Positions 54,375 to 62,964 of a DNA stretch of 64,000 nt are shown here, piece after piece. Every line of letters begins with the position of its first letter. Position 1 is the first letter of the stretch. The notes beneath the pieces were generated by a model, which searched no databases, was not told the origin of the DNA, and was given only the letters and a program-made list of their open reading frames with translations. Origin of the DNA: Cypionkella sp. (lineage in GTDB: Bacteria > Pseudomonadota > Alphaproteobacteria > Rhodobacterales > Rhodobacteraceae); the NCBI RefSeq assembly GCF_030652235.1, contig NZ_JAUSBA010000022.1, positions 1 to 64,000 of the forward strand. Direction: 5' to 3'. Made by a program: the position numbers and the translations under genes.

Positions 54375-55430
54375 ATGGTTCCGTTAGAAAAACTCGCCCA
54401 GATCACCCAGCGTTTCGAGTTTCTCGAAGCCAAGCTGAACGCAGGTGCCTCGCCCTCCCAGATTGCGATTCTGTCGCGCGAATACTCCGATCTGAAGCCC
54501 GTGGCCGATGAAATCGTCGCCTATCGCCGCGCCTTGGATGATTTGGCCGAGGCTGAGATCATGCTCGCCGATCCCGAAATGAAGTCTTTGGCGGAAGATG
54601 AGATGCCGCTGCTGAAAGCCCGCATCCCCGAGATGGAATCCCGGCTTCAAATTGCGCTTTTGCCGAAAGATGCCGCCGACGCCCGCCCTGCAATTTTGGA
54701 AATCCGCCCCGGTACGGGCGGCGACGAAGCCGCCTTGTTCGCAGCCGATTTGCTGCGGATGTATCAGCGCTATGCCGAGAAAATGGGCTGGACGTTTGAG
54801 GTTCTCGAACAGCAAGACAGCGAACTCGGCGGTATTAAGGATGTGCAGGTGCATATCGCGGGCGAGGGCGTTTTCGCCAAACTGAAGTTTGAATCCGGCG
54901 TGCATCGCGTCCAGCGCGTGCCGGAAACCGAAGCCCAAGGCCGCGTGCATACCTCTGCCGCCACAGTCGCCGTGCTGCCCGAGGCCGAGGAGGTTGATCT
55001 GGTGATCCCGGCATCCGACATCCGCATCGACACCATGCGGGCGTCTGGGGCAGGCGGCCAGCATGTCAACACCACAGACTCAGCCGTGCGGATCACCCAT
55101 ATTCCCACTGGTATGATTGTGGTTTCGGCGCAGAAATCGCAGCACCGCAACAAGGAAATCGCGATGCAAGTGCTGCGCGCCCGCCTTTTCGATCTGGAAC
55201 GCGCCCGCGTCGACAACGCCCGTGCAGCGGAACGAAAATCTCAAGTAGGCTCGGGGGATCGCTCTGAACGCATCCGCACCTACAACTTCCCGCAAGGGCG
55301 GATGACCGACCACCGCATCAACCTGACGCTGTATTCTTTGGGCCAGATCATGCAGGGCGATCTGGGCGAAGTGGTCGATGCTTTGGTCGCCCATGACCAG
55401 GCCAGCAAACTGGCCGAGATGGAAGGATGA
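54375..55430 (+). CDS. prfA: Peptide chain release factor 1
   Basis: RF1 recognises UAA and UAG. 351 residues: the PxT-type reading motif is PET ([17 protein letters not shown], about 182) and the hydrolysis motif is [17 protein letters not shown] (about 223-239). Its GGQ glutamine is the substrate of the methylase encoded by the overlapping downstream gene. No obvious Shine-Dalgarno precedes the ATG. Confidence 0.95.
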   Translation: MVPLEKLAQITQRFEFLEAKLNAGASPSQIAILSREYSDLKPVADEIVAYRRALDDLAEAEIMLADPEMKSLAEDEMPLLKARIPEMESRLQIALLPKDAADARPAILEIRPGTGGDEAALFAADLLRMYQRYAEKMGWTFEVLEQQDSELGGIKDVQVHIAGEGVFAKLKFESGVHRVQRVPETEAQGRVHTSAATVAVLPEAEEVDLVIPASDIRIDTMRASGAGGQHVNTTDSAVRITHIPTGMIVVSAQKSQHRNKEIAMQVLRARLFDLERARVDNARAAERKSQVGSGDRSERIRTYNFPQGRMTDHRINLTLYSLGQIMQGDLGEVVDALVAHDQASKLAEMEG

Positions 55431-56284
55431 CGGCGCAAGACGCCCTGCGCTTGGCCATCCGCCGCCTGACTGCCGCAGGCATCGACAACGCCCCCCGAGA
55501 TGCCCGCCTGCTGCTCGCCTATGCGATGGGCATCGCCGCTGATCGCCTTACCCTACACCTGCCAGATCCACTGACCGAAGCCGCAGCCATCGCTTACGCC
55601 AGCGCCATAACTGCCCGCACAACCCACCAGCCCGTCTCGCAGATCACCGGACAACGCCAGTTCTGGGGCCGCAGCTTCAAAATCACCCAAGACACCCTCG
55701 ACCCGCGCCCCGAAACCGAAATCCTTGTCGCCGAAGCCCTAACCCGCCCCTTCCTGAAACTGCTAGACCTCGGCACTGGCACCGGTTGCATCCTGCTGTC
55801 CTGCCTTGCAGATATGCCAATGGCGAGCGGTCTGGGCTCTGACCTGTCCACCAAAGCCCTCGACGTGGCCAAAGAAAACGCCGCCGCCCTGAACTTGACC
55901 ACCCGTGCCAAATTCCAACAATCCGACTGGTGCGCCAATATCCACGGCCGCTTCGATCTGATCACCTCGAACCCGCCCTATATCGCCGCCGCCGAGATGC
56001 CTGGCCTTTCCCCCGATGTGCTGCAATGGGAACCCCACGCAGCCCTCACCCCCGGCGGTGATGGCTTGGATGCCTACCGCAAAATCGCCGCCCAAACTCC
56101 TGCCCGCCTGATGCCCCAAGGTCGCCTGCTGCTCGAAATCGGCCCGACCCAAAGCGCCGCCGTCACCGCCTTGCTGCACGCCCAAGGCCTGATCAACATC
56201 CGCACCTTGGCTGACCTTGATGGTCGCGACCGCGTCATCTGCGCCCAAAAGCCGCAGGACGTGGATTCTAGCGGCAATCCATAG
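55427..56284 (+). CDS. prmC: Release factor glutamine methyltransferase
   Basis: PrmC methylates the GGQ glutamine of RF1 and RF2 using SAM. 285 residues: an N-terminal helical domain, [16 protein letters not shown] and [14 protein letters not shown], the SAM motif [16 protein letters not shown], and the catalytic NPPY in [13 protein letters not shown] (about 182). ATG overlaps the prfA stop (ATGA), giving coupled synthesis of enzyme and substrate. Confidence 0.95.
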   Translation: MTAQDALRLAIRRLTAAGIDNAPRDARLLLAYAMGIAADRLTLHLPDPLTEAAAIAYASAITARTTHQPVSQITGQRQFWGRSFKITQDTLDPRPETEILVAEALTRPFLKLLDLGTGTGCILLSCLADMPMASGLGSDLSTKALDVAKENAAALNLTTRAKFQQSDWCANIHGRFDLITSNPPYIAAAEMPGLSPDVLQWEPHAALTPGGDGLDAYRKIAAQTPARLMPQGRLLLEIGPTQSAAVTALLHAQGLINIRTLADLDGRDRVICAQKPQDVDSSGNP

Positions 56285-56475
56285 CCGTTTTTGCGCGAAA
56301 ACCGTAAAATCTGCTTGTCAGAACGCCCCCCCTGTGATTATTCCTACTGACGCGATATTCGGTGCAATTCGGCACTGACACGCGCAAACCCGGTCATTGC
56401 TGCCATGCCCCATGGGCTGACGATCCCCGAAAGGATCAGGCGCAACCTCCCGGACCATCTGGATCAAAGGACAAG

Positions 56476-57657
56476 ATGCGCTCTTCCAAGTCCCGTTCGC
56501 GTTCAAAGACGAATCGCCCGCGCACCCTCGGCAATATCATCAACCGCGTCTTCGACAGCTCTGGCCCCGAAGGCAAAGTGCGCGGTACGCCGCAACAGAT
56601 CATCGAGAAATATCAAATGCTGGCGGGTGACGCACAGCGGTCCAACGACCGTGTGGCCGCTGAAAACTTCAGCCAACACGCCGAGCATTACACCCGCATG
56701 TTGGCCGAAGCCACGCGTGAGATGGCAGCCGAGCAAGAAAGCCGCCAGCAGTTTCAGGGCGGTCAAAATAATCAGAACGCCCAGAATAACCAAAACAACC
56801 AAAACGGCGGCCAAAATGGCAACCGTGATCGGCAAGACTATCGCAATGAGCGTGGCGATTACCGTCCCGAACGCAGTGACGCGGGTGATGCCGAACAGCC
56901 CTACACCGGCGGCTTTAGTGCGGTCGATGAAGAAGAGCACAGCCTCGTCGATCTGCCCGAGGTGAGCCGCCCGCAGCCGCGCCAAGACAATACCCGCCGC
57001 GACAACCACCAGCGCGATCACCAGCAGCGCGACAACAATCAGCCGCGCGACGGTACTCAGCAGAATAACCAACAGCGTGATCACAATCAGCCGCGCGACA
57101 ACAACCAACAACGCGATAACAATCAGCCGCGCCGCCAAGACAACAACCGCCCGCGTGATGACAAAAACCGCGAGCAACGTGCGCCGCGCAACGATCAGCC
57201 ACGCGCCGAGCAACCGCGCAACGATCAGCCACGCGTCGAGCAAACGCGCAACGATCAGCCACGCGCCGAGCAACCGCGCAACGACCAGCCACGCGCCGAG
57301 CAACAGCGCAATGATGCCCCGCGCAGCGAAAAACCGCGCGCTGAGGCACCACGTTTCGCAACCACGCGCGAAGATGCCGCCGTTGAGACGCCCCGCGTCG
57401 ACACCCCCCGTGTTGAAGCCCCGCGTGTTGAAGCCCCGCGCACAGAAGCACCGCGCTTTGAATCGCCTGCTGCGCTGGTTGCCCAAGTTGAAGCCGCTGC
57501 TGCTGCTCCGGTGAAAGCCCGCGCGCCGCGTGCGCCTAAACCAGTGGCCGAGACGTTGCCCGGACTGGAAGCCGCGCCAAAAACCACCCGCGCGCCCCGC
57601 CAGAAAAAGCCTGCCGCTGCGGAATCCACCCCGGACAAATCCGAAGCCGCAGAATAA
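56476..57657 (+). CDS. DUF4167 protein with long disordered repeat region
   Basis: 393 residues. The conserved DUF4167 domain is N-terminal (about 12-85: RPRTLGNIINRVFDSSGPEG, GTPQQIIEKYQMLAGDAQRS, HAEHYTRMLAEA). The rest is disordered: an Asn/Gln/Gly-rich part (about 95-125), an Arg/Asp/Gln/Asn-rich part (about 170-275), a 10-residue tandem repeat RNDQPRAEQP (about four copies, 238-280), then Ala/Pro/Val-rich RVEAPRVEAPR-type repeats and a Lys/Ala tail. Such composition is typical of RNA-associated or condensate-forming proteins, but no function is known. The ATG at 56476 is chosen because the family starts RSSKSRSR. Confidence 0.82.
   Translation: MRSSKSRSRSKTNRPRTLGNIINRVFDSSGPEGKVRGTPQQIIEKYQMLAGDAQRSNDRVAAENFSQHAEHYTRMLAEATREMAAEQESRQQFQGGQNNQNAQNNQNNQNGGQNGNRDRQDYRNERGDYRPERSDAGDAEQPYTGGFSAVDEEEHSLVDLPEVSRPQPRQDNTRRDNHQRDHQQRDNNQPRDGTQQNNQQRDHNQPRDNNQQRDNNQPRRQDNNRPRDDKNREQRAPRNDQPRAEQPRNDQPRVEQTRNDQPRAEQPRNDQPRAEQQRNDAPRSEKPRAEAPRFATTREDAAVETPRVDTPRVEAPRVEAPRTEAPRFESPAALVAQVEAAAAAPVKARAPRAPKPVAETLPGLEAAPKTTRAPRQKKPAAAESTPDKSEAAE
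57187..57306 (+). repeat. 30-bp tandem repeat inside the DUF4167 gene
   Basis: Four consecutive 30-base units, each starting CGCAACGA(T/C)CAGCCACGCG and encoding RNDQPR(A/V)EQ(P/T), differ by only a few bases; a decayed fifth follows. The near-identity at DNA level suggests recent expansion. Confidence 0.85.
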
Positions 57658-57677
57658 ACGCTCAACAAATCCCCACC

Positions 57678-57704
57678 AAAAAGCCCGCCAAGTGCGGGCT
57701 TTTT
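57678..57704. terminator. Rho-independent terminator between DUF4167 and rsmA
   Basis: AAAAAGCCCGC-CAAGT-GCGGGCTTTTT is an 11-bp stem with A/T runs on both sides, between convergent genes, 20 bases past the DUF4167 stop. Confidence 0.88.
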
Positions 57705-57729
57705 GCGTTCCAAGGTTGGGAGAAAAGCG

Positions 57730-58572
57730 TCAGCCTGCGGCCACAATCCGCGCCAAGGCGCAAAACCGCTCCAACTCGATCTCTTCCGCCCGCGCAGTAG
57801 GCGGTATCCCCGCCGCCGCCAGTTGGGCCTCAATCGCTGGTCCCATGCCCTTTAGACTAGAGCGCAGCATCTTGCGGCGCTGCCCGAAGGCCATGGTGGT
57901 GATGCGGTTCAGCATCGCTTCATCTGCGGCAAACCGAGGCTCTTCCAACCGCGTCAAATGCACGACCGCCGAATGGACCTTGGGCGCAGGGGTGAAGGCC
58001 TCGGGCGGCAGATGCATGACGATCTTGGCATCACAGCGCCAACCCACCAGCAGCGCCAAACGGCCGTAATGATCGGTGCGCGGCTTGGCGACAATCCGCT
58101 CGGCCACCTCTTTCTGGAACATCAGCGTCAGGCTTTGCCAGAACGGCGGCCAGACTTTCGGTGTCAGCCAGCGGATCAGCAACTCGGTGCCGACATTATA
58201 AGGCAGGTTCGCCACCACCCGCACTGGCGCATTGAGATGCCCCAGCACGTCGATCTCCATCGCATCGGCGTTGATAATCTGCAACCGCCCCGGATAGGCG
58301 GCGCCGATCTCCTGCAGCGCAGGCACACAGCGTGGGTCTTTCTCGACCGCCAGCACCCGCCGCGCACCCTCCACCAGCAGCCCACGCGTCAAGCCGCCGG
58401 GGCCGGGGCCCACCTCAAGCACATCACAAGCCGAGAGATCCCCGGCCAACCGCGCGATTTTGGCGGTCAGGTTCAGATCGAGCAAAAAGTTCTGCCCTAA
58501 CTGCTTTTTTGCCACCAGATCATGCGCCTTGATCACCTCACGCAGAGGCGGCAACCCGTCAATCGTGCCCAT
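57730..58572 (-). CDS. rsmA: 16S rRNA (adenine1518/1519-N6)-dimethyltransferase
   Basis: RsmA (KsgA) dimethylates two adjacent adenines in helix 45 of 16S rRNA, a late 30S check. 280 residues: [19 protein letters not shown], the SAM motif [16 protein letters not shown], the catalytic [15 protein letters not shown] and [14 protein letters not shown]. It is the last gene of the lptG-lptD-surA-pdxA-rsmA run and lies 52 bases after pdxA. Confidence 0.95.
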   Translation of the reverse strand: MGTIDGLPPLREVIKAHDLVAKKQLGQNFLLDLNLTAKIARLAGDLSACDVLEVGPGPGGLTRGLLVEGARRVLAVEKDPRCVPALQEIGAAYPGRLQIINADAMEIDVLGHLNAPVRVVANLPYNVGTELLIRWLTPKVWPPFWQSLTLMFQKEVAERIVAKPRTDHYGRLALLVGWRCDAKIVMHLPPEAFTPAPKVHSAVVHLTRLEEPRFAADEAMLNRITTMAFGQRRKMLRSSLKGMGPAIEAQLAAAGIPPTARAEEIELERFCALARIVAAG

Positions 58573-58604
58573 AACTCATCCTCTGTGTTCAAATATCCCG
58601 GGGT

Positions 58605-58620
58605 CTGGGGCTGGCCCCAG
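58605..58620. terminator. GC hairpin between pdxA and rsmA
   Basis: CTGGGGC-TG-GCCCCAG is a perfect 7-bp stem with the same TG loop and flanking ATATCCCGGGG as the hairpin at 45520. It may partly separate rsmA from the operon. Confidence 0.45.
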
Positions 58621-58624
58621 CGGT

Positions 58625-59593
58625 TTACCCCAAGCGCGCCGCTGCCATCTGATGCGCCATCTTCAACGCCGCAATCAAACTGTCAGGCCGCGCCAACCCT
58701 TTGCCCGCAATGTCATAAGCCGTGCCATGATCCGGTGAAGTGCGCACAAACGGCAGCCCCAGAGTAACATTCACCCCGCCATCGAAATCCAGCGTCTTGA
58801 TCGGGATCAGCGCTTGATCATGATACATGCAGATCGCCGCATCGTAGGCTTCGCGCGCGCGCGAATGGAACATCGTATCGGCGGAAGACGGCCCACGCAG
58901 GTCAAACCCCTCCGCCCGCAGCCGCTCTAGCACGGGGGTGATCAGAGTAATCTCTTCAACCCCCATCGCCCCGCCTTCGCCGGCATGCGGGTTCAACCCC
59001 GCCACCGCCAACCGAGGCCGCGCCAGCCCGAAATCCCGTCGCAGCCCGGTATCGGTGATCCGAATCGTGTCTTCCAGCAATTCCGCCGTCAAAGCCGCTG
59101 GCACGTCCACAATCGCGATATGGATGGTCACCGGCACCACCCGCAGCAAGGGCGAGGCGAGCATCATCACCACGCGGTCCACCCCTGCCAGATGTGCCAG
59201 AAACTCGGTATGGCCGGGAAACGCAAACCCCGCGCCATCCTTCAGCGCTTTCTTATGGATTGGTGCGGTGCAGATTGCCGAAGCCTCGCCCCTTTGCACC
59301 AAAGCCACCGCCCGCTCAATCACCGCGATCACCCCTGCGGCGTTTTCCGGCGCCGGTTGGCCGGGCAGGGCAGGGCCGGCAAAGCGGTGCGGCAGAACCG
59401 GCAGCAGATGCGCAGGCACCAAGACCGCCTCAGCGGGCGAGGCAATCTCTTGAAACGCGTCAAATCCCAAATGCCGTGGATCGCCAATCCAGAACAGCGG
59501 CAGCGCCGCCCCTAAAACCGCGCGTGCCGCAAATGCCAATTCCGGGCCAACCCCAGATGGGTCGCCACAGGTCAGCGCAACCGGCAGTCTCAT
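58625..59593 (-). CDS. pdxA: 4-hydroxythreonine-4-phosphate dehydrogenase
   Basis: PdxA oxidises 4-phosphohydroxy-threonine in DXP-independent... that is, the DXP-dependent pyridoxal phosphate pathway, giving the substrate for PdxJ. 322 residues: ALTCGDPSGVGPEL at the start, FPGHTEFLAHLAG, GLNPHAGEGGAMGVEE and MYHDQALIPIKTL hold the three metal-binding histidines, and FVRTSPDHGTAYDIAG follows. It starts 11 bases after the surA stop. Confidence 0.94.
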   Translation of the reverse strand: MRLPVALTCGDPSGVGPELAFAARAVLGAALPLFWIGDPRHLGFDAFQEIASPAEAVLVPAHLLPVLPHRFAGPALPGQPAPENAAGVIAVIERAVALVQRGEASAICTAPIHKKALKDGAGFAFPGHTEFLAHLAGVDRVVMMLASPLLRVVPVTIHIAIVDVPAALTAELLEDTIRITDTGLRRDFGLARPRLAVAGLNPHAGEGGAMGVEEITLITPVLERLRAEGFDLRGPSSADTMFHSRAREAYDAAICMYHDQALIPIKTLDFDGGVNVTLGLPFVRTSPDHGTAYDIAGKGLARPDSLIAALKMAHQMAAARLG

Positions 59594-59603
59594 GGCGTGC
59601 GGA

Positions 59604-60803
59604 TCATGGTGTACGAATCTGGGCTTCAGAACGCAATTCTTCCAGATAAATATCCGCCTGCGCGCCCAAAACCTGATTGGTCAGCTGCAGCTTGACCTCA
59701 TCGCGGCTGGGCATCTCGTCTTCCGGCGGACCTCTGCGGCACAGCATCAAGAACACCCGCCAGCCGCCCCGCGTGACAGCGGTAGACGCCTCGCCCGCAT
59801 CCAGCACAGACAACGTCCCGGCGATATCGCGTGGCACCTGTCCCTGCGCCACGGTTTCCCGGATCAACCGATCCGCCGGAAGCCCCTTGGCCACCGCGTA
59901 AAGGTCGTTACAGGTATCCACCTTAGCCCGCACTTTGGCGGCAGAGCCGCCATCATCCGGCACCAAAAACGCGGCGTAATCCACCACGATGCCGCCCGAA
60001 GGCTTCACCATCTCCTGCTTTTGTTCCTGCAACTGATAGATCACTACCTGATCATCCAGCACCACCGGCGCTGAAACCTGACCCGAAGCCAATCCCCGCA
60101 CCGCTTTCGCAGCATCCGGTTTCAACGCGGTCAGCAGCATCCAATCCAAAGACCCGCCGCGCCCCGCAGAGGCCGCACTGGAATTCTGCCGTGCCAAGGC
60201 CGCGAAATCCTCACCACCGCGCAGCAACAGCCGCAAATGGTCGGCTTTTTGCAGTGCCGCGGTGCGACCAGCCCCCACCGCCGGGATTACAATCTCTGAC
60301 AGCTTGACCTGCAACGCTGCCATCGGGCGGCCATTCGCCAAAGCCCGGTCGATCTGAGTTTCTGAGATCGACACCGTTGGCGCGAATTTGCCACGCACAA
60401 TCTCGCGCCAGACCAGCCCGGATTCGACGAAATCGCGGAAAGTTTCTGGCTGCACACCAGCTTGACCGATGATCTCAACGAACTTCTCGGCGGTCAGATT
60501 GGCGCGGGCGGCGAATTCTTCCATCCCGGCTTTCAACTGCTCGGGCGACATCTTGACGCCAAACTGCTTGGCCGCCGACATGCGTAAGCGGTCATCCAAC
60601 AGCGATGACATTGCCGCGTTTTCAAGATCACCCGGCTGGCGCAAAAGCTGCATGAACAGCACGCGCTGCTCAAACTCAAACTGCGTGATCGCTTGATCAT
60701 TGACGATCTTGATCGGTGTAAAAGGCCCGGCCGCAACAGGTGCGCCAAAGCCAATCGACGCGATCAGCGCCAAAACCATCGTTATACCTGCGGGTCGCAC
60801 CAT
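59604..60803 (-). CDS. surA: SurA-like periplasmic peptidyl-prolyl isomerase/chaperone
   Basis: 399 residues with a signal peptide (about 1-25, APVAA), a SurA N-terminal chaperone domain (about 30-150, IKIVNDQAITQFEFEQRV), and one parvulin-type domain (about 165-270, VKLSEIVIPA, LRLLLRGGEDFAALARQNS, GGSLDWMLLTAL). It helps outer-membrane proteins, LptD included, to fold. The ATG at 60803 has GGCAGGTGATC upstream; the longer frame would run into lptD. Its place between lptD and pdxA matches the conserved operon. Confidence 0.9.
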   Translation of the reverse strand: MVRPAGITMVLALIASIGFGAPVAAGPFTPIKIVNDQAITQFEFEQRVLFMQLLRQPGDLENAAMSSLLDDRLRMSAAKQFGVKMSPEQLKAGMEEFAARANLTAEKFVEIIGQAGVQPETFRDFVESGLVWREIVRGKFAPTVSISETQIDRALANGRPMAALQVKLSEIVIPAVGAGRTAALQKADHLRLLLRGGEDFAALARQNSSAASAGRGGSLDWMLLTALKPDAAKAVRGLASGQVSAPVVLDDQVVIYQLQEQKQEMVKPSGGIVVDYAAFLVPDDGGSAAKVRAKVDTCNDLYAVAKGLPADRLIRETVAQGQVPRDIAGTLSVLDAGEASTAVTRGGWRVFLMLCRRGPPEDEMPSRDEVKLQLTNQVLGAQADIYLEELRSEAQIRTP

Positions 60804-60831
60804 GATCACCTGCCGTCGTCCGTTTCTTATC

Positions 60832-62964
60832 CTAGCGCCTGCATTGACGCGCGGGCCCCGGCGCAGAGCTGCCGCCAAAGCCCAATAGTTCCACCGAAAG
60901 CCCGAAATCCGTGGTCGGTTTCACACTAGTCGAGGACGTGAACCGACGCGAGAGAGAAAGATCGACCAGCAAACATTCGTTGCGGAAGGTCAGCCCCAGC
61001 CCGGCTGTCGCCGCCCGCTCGGCCTCAAAATCATAACGGCTGGCGATGCGGCCCGTCCAGTTGTCGGCCAACTGATAGCTGGTCGCCAAAGTCAGCTCGG
61101 ATATCGGGGTCAGTCGATTTTCCGTCGCATCCGCTTCGGTATGGACATAGCCCGTCGCTACTGTGAAGCGATTACCGGTATAGGCCGCCTGCAATTCGGC
61201 TTTGGTCATGTTGAACTGATCATCAAACAACAGCCGATTGGCCAGATTAAATCCGGCCATATCCACCTGCCACGACGTCATCCAATCTGAACTGACCCCG
61301 CCAAGGCCCGATCCTGCGCTGAATTGATCCAGATCTTCAGTCCGCAGCACACGTCCCACGGTGACCCCCAAGGTCCAGCCGTTCGGGTCTAGTCGCAGGT
61401 AACTGACGCCCAAGTTCGCCCGCGTGCCATTTTCCACAGCATCCGCCCCCGGAAAGCGGCTGAGGTCAAACAGATTGGCCTCGTCAAATTCCACCAGCGC
61501 CGAATCCTCGTTCGGGATAGTACTGCCCGTGCGCGAGGCCAGCACGATCTGTATCACCGGCTCGATCACTTGGCTGACGCCATTGGCCTGCGATTTCACC
61601 CAAGGCCAACGCAATTCGGCCCCAACTGCCGCATGAGATCGGGTCTTGCTGCCTTCATAGACCGCATCCTGCCCGATCATATAGAAATCTGCCGCAGCCT
61701 CGCCCAGCACTGCCGCTTCCATGCCATTGTCCAGCAGGAAGTTCTTGCGCCAGTCGGCGCGCAGCGACACCCGTTGCATGTCGCGTCCATCTGCGATGCC
61801 ATCGCTGTTGCTGTCGGACAAGGCATCAGTCGAGGTGCGCTCATGGCCATGCGCCTGCAACTCAAAGCCGCCTTCGCCGCCCCAACCGCCCAAGGTAAAG
61901 CGGCGATGATAGGTCAGATCTGCCATCCGTGACGGCAGGGTGGCGTTGTCTTCGCCGTCGCGGATCGAGTGAAACGCGATCAGCCGCCCCGAGATGTATT
62001 CATTGCGCCGCGTCCGGCTGACCTCGGCGCGGCTCTCCAGACGGTCGACCGTCGGATAATCGTAATCAAGGATATAGGCCGGATCGCTGACCGCCTCGAC
62101 CCGCAAATCCAGCGTAAAGCCGCGCGGCAAAGTAAATTCGCCAGTGCCCAGCACATAGCCGCGTGTCTCACCGGGGCGCAGATCATCGCGCGACACCCCG
62201 CCCGAGATGTCTATGCCGCCAGTCGCAAACGCCTGCCGATAGCGCAGATTGACCGTGCGGCTGCCCTTGGTGGTGAAGAACGGCGTCACGGTTAAATCGC
62301 GGCTGTCCCCCATTTTGATGAAATACGGCAGCATCAGCCCGGTGCCAAAGTTGGAATTGTTCTTCAGCGACGGCAGCAAGAACCCCGAGGCGCGCTTCAA
62401 GGTCGGATCGGGCATCCGCAGACGCGGAATATAGGCGATGGCGACGCCGCCCAAGCGAAACTGTGCATGATCGAAATAAAGCTGCCGCTCGGTCTGATCA
62501 TGCACCACACGGCGGGCGCGGATTTCCCACAGCGGCGTCGAACTGCCTGCGCAAATTTTGCAACTGGAGGCCACCACCCGCTGCATCGCAGTATAGCGTC
62601 CATCGACCCGCTGAATTTCTGCCGCCGCCAATTGCAACTGTTGCTGCAATACCAACCGCGCCGAGGTCAAAACCCCTTGGGTGAAATCAGCACTCATATC
62701 GGCTTGGCTGGCCAAAATCACCATGCCCTTGCCATCGCTCAGCACAATCGGGCCTTCAATCAGCAGCCGATCCTTGGCCTGATCATAGGTCACGCTCTGC
62801 GCTGTCAGCTTCTGGCCCTGGTAGAAAATCTCGACATGGCCGCGCGCGATCAGCGTCGAATTGTCCTGAATTTGCAGTGCGTCGGCGACCAAAGTGGCCT
62901 TATCCTGCGCCAAAGCGGGCAGGGCGCACAGGAGCGCGGCGATAAAACTCAGGAGGCGCAACAT
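60832..62964 (-). CDS. lptD: LPS-assembly outer-membrane protein LptD
   Basis: LptD inserts LPS into the outer leaflet. 710 residues: a signal peptide (about 1-19, ALPALA), a periplasmic LptA/OstA-like jellyroll (about 25-190, with DALQIQDNSTLIARGHVEIFY, read as LQIQDNSTLIARGHVEIFY), then the beta-barrel. Cysteines in SSCKIC and two near the C-terminus (NECLL and the final CRR) are in position for the LptD disulfides. The ATG at 62964 shares one base with the lptG stop (TGATG) and has GGAGG upstream. Confidence 0.93.
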   Translation of the reverse strand: MLRLLSFIAALLCALPALAQDKATLVADALQIQDNSTLIARGHVEIFYQGQKLTAQSVTYDQAKDRLLIEGPIVLSDGKGMVILASQADMSADFTQGVLTSARLVLQQQLQLAAAEIQRVDGRYTAMQRVVASSCKICAGSSTPLWEIRARRVVHDQTERQLYFDHAQFRLGGVAIAYIPRLRMPDPTLKRASGFLLPSLKNNSNFGTGLMLPYFIKMGDSRDLTVTPFFTTKGSRTVNLRYRQAFATGGIDISGGVSRDDLRPGETRGYVLGTGEFTLPRGFTLDLRVEAVSDPAYILDYDYPTVDRLESRAEVSRTRRNEYISGRLIAFHSIRDGEDNATLPSRMADLTYHRRFTLGGWGGEGGFELQAHGHERTSTDALSDSNSDGIADGRDMQRVSLRADWRKNFLLDNGMEAAVLGEAAADFYMIGQDAVYEGSKTRSHAAVGAELRWPWVKSQANGVSQVIEPVIQIVLASRTGSTIPNEDSALVEFDEANLFDLSRFPGADAVENGTRANLGVSYLRLDPNGWTLGVTVGRVLRTEDLDQFSAGSGLGGVSSDWMTSWQVDMAGFNLANRLLFDDQFNMTKAELQAAYTGNRFTVATGYVHTEADATENRLTPISELTLATSYQLADNWTGRIASRYDFEAERAATAGLGLTFRNECLLVDLSLSRRFTSSTSVKPTTDFGLSVELLGFGGSSAPGPARQCRR

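Noticed and set aside
57187-57306. CRISPR array
   Set aside because: The 30-bp units are directly adjacent without spacers and encode an in-frame peptide repeat.
56503-57486. A long minus-strand frame coding for a hydrophobic 327-residue protein
   Set aside because: It is the antisense of the repeat-rich DUF4167 gene. Its apparent Leu/Val/Ala richness comes from the complementary codons, and it has no family features.
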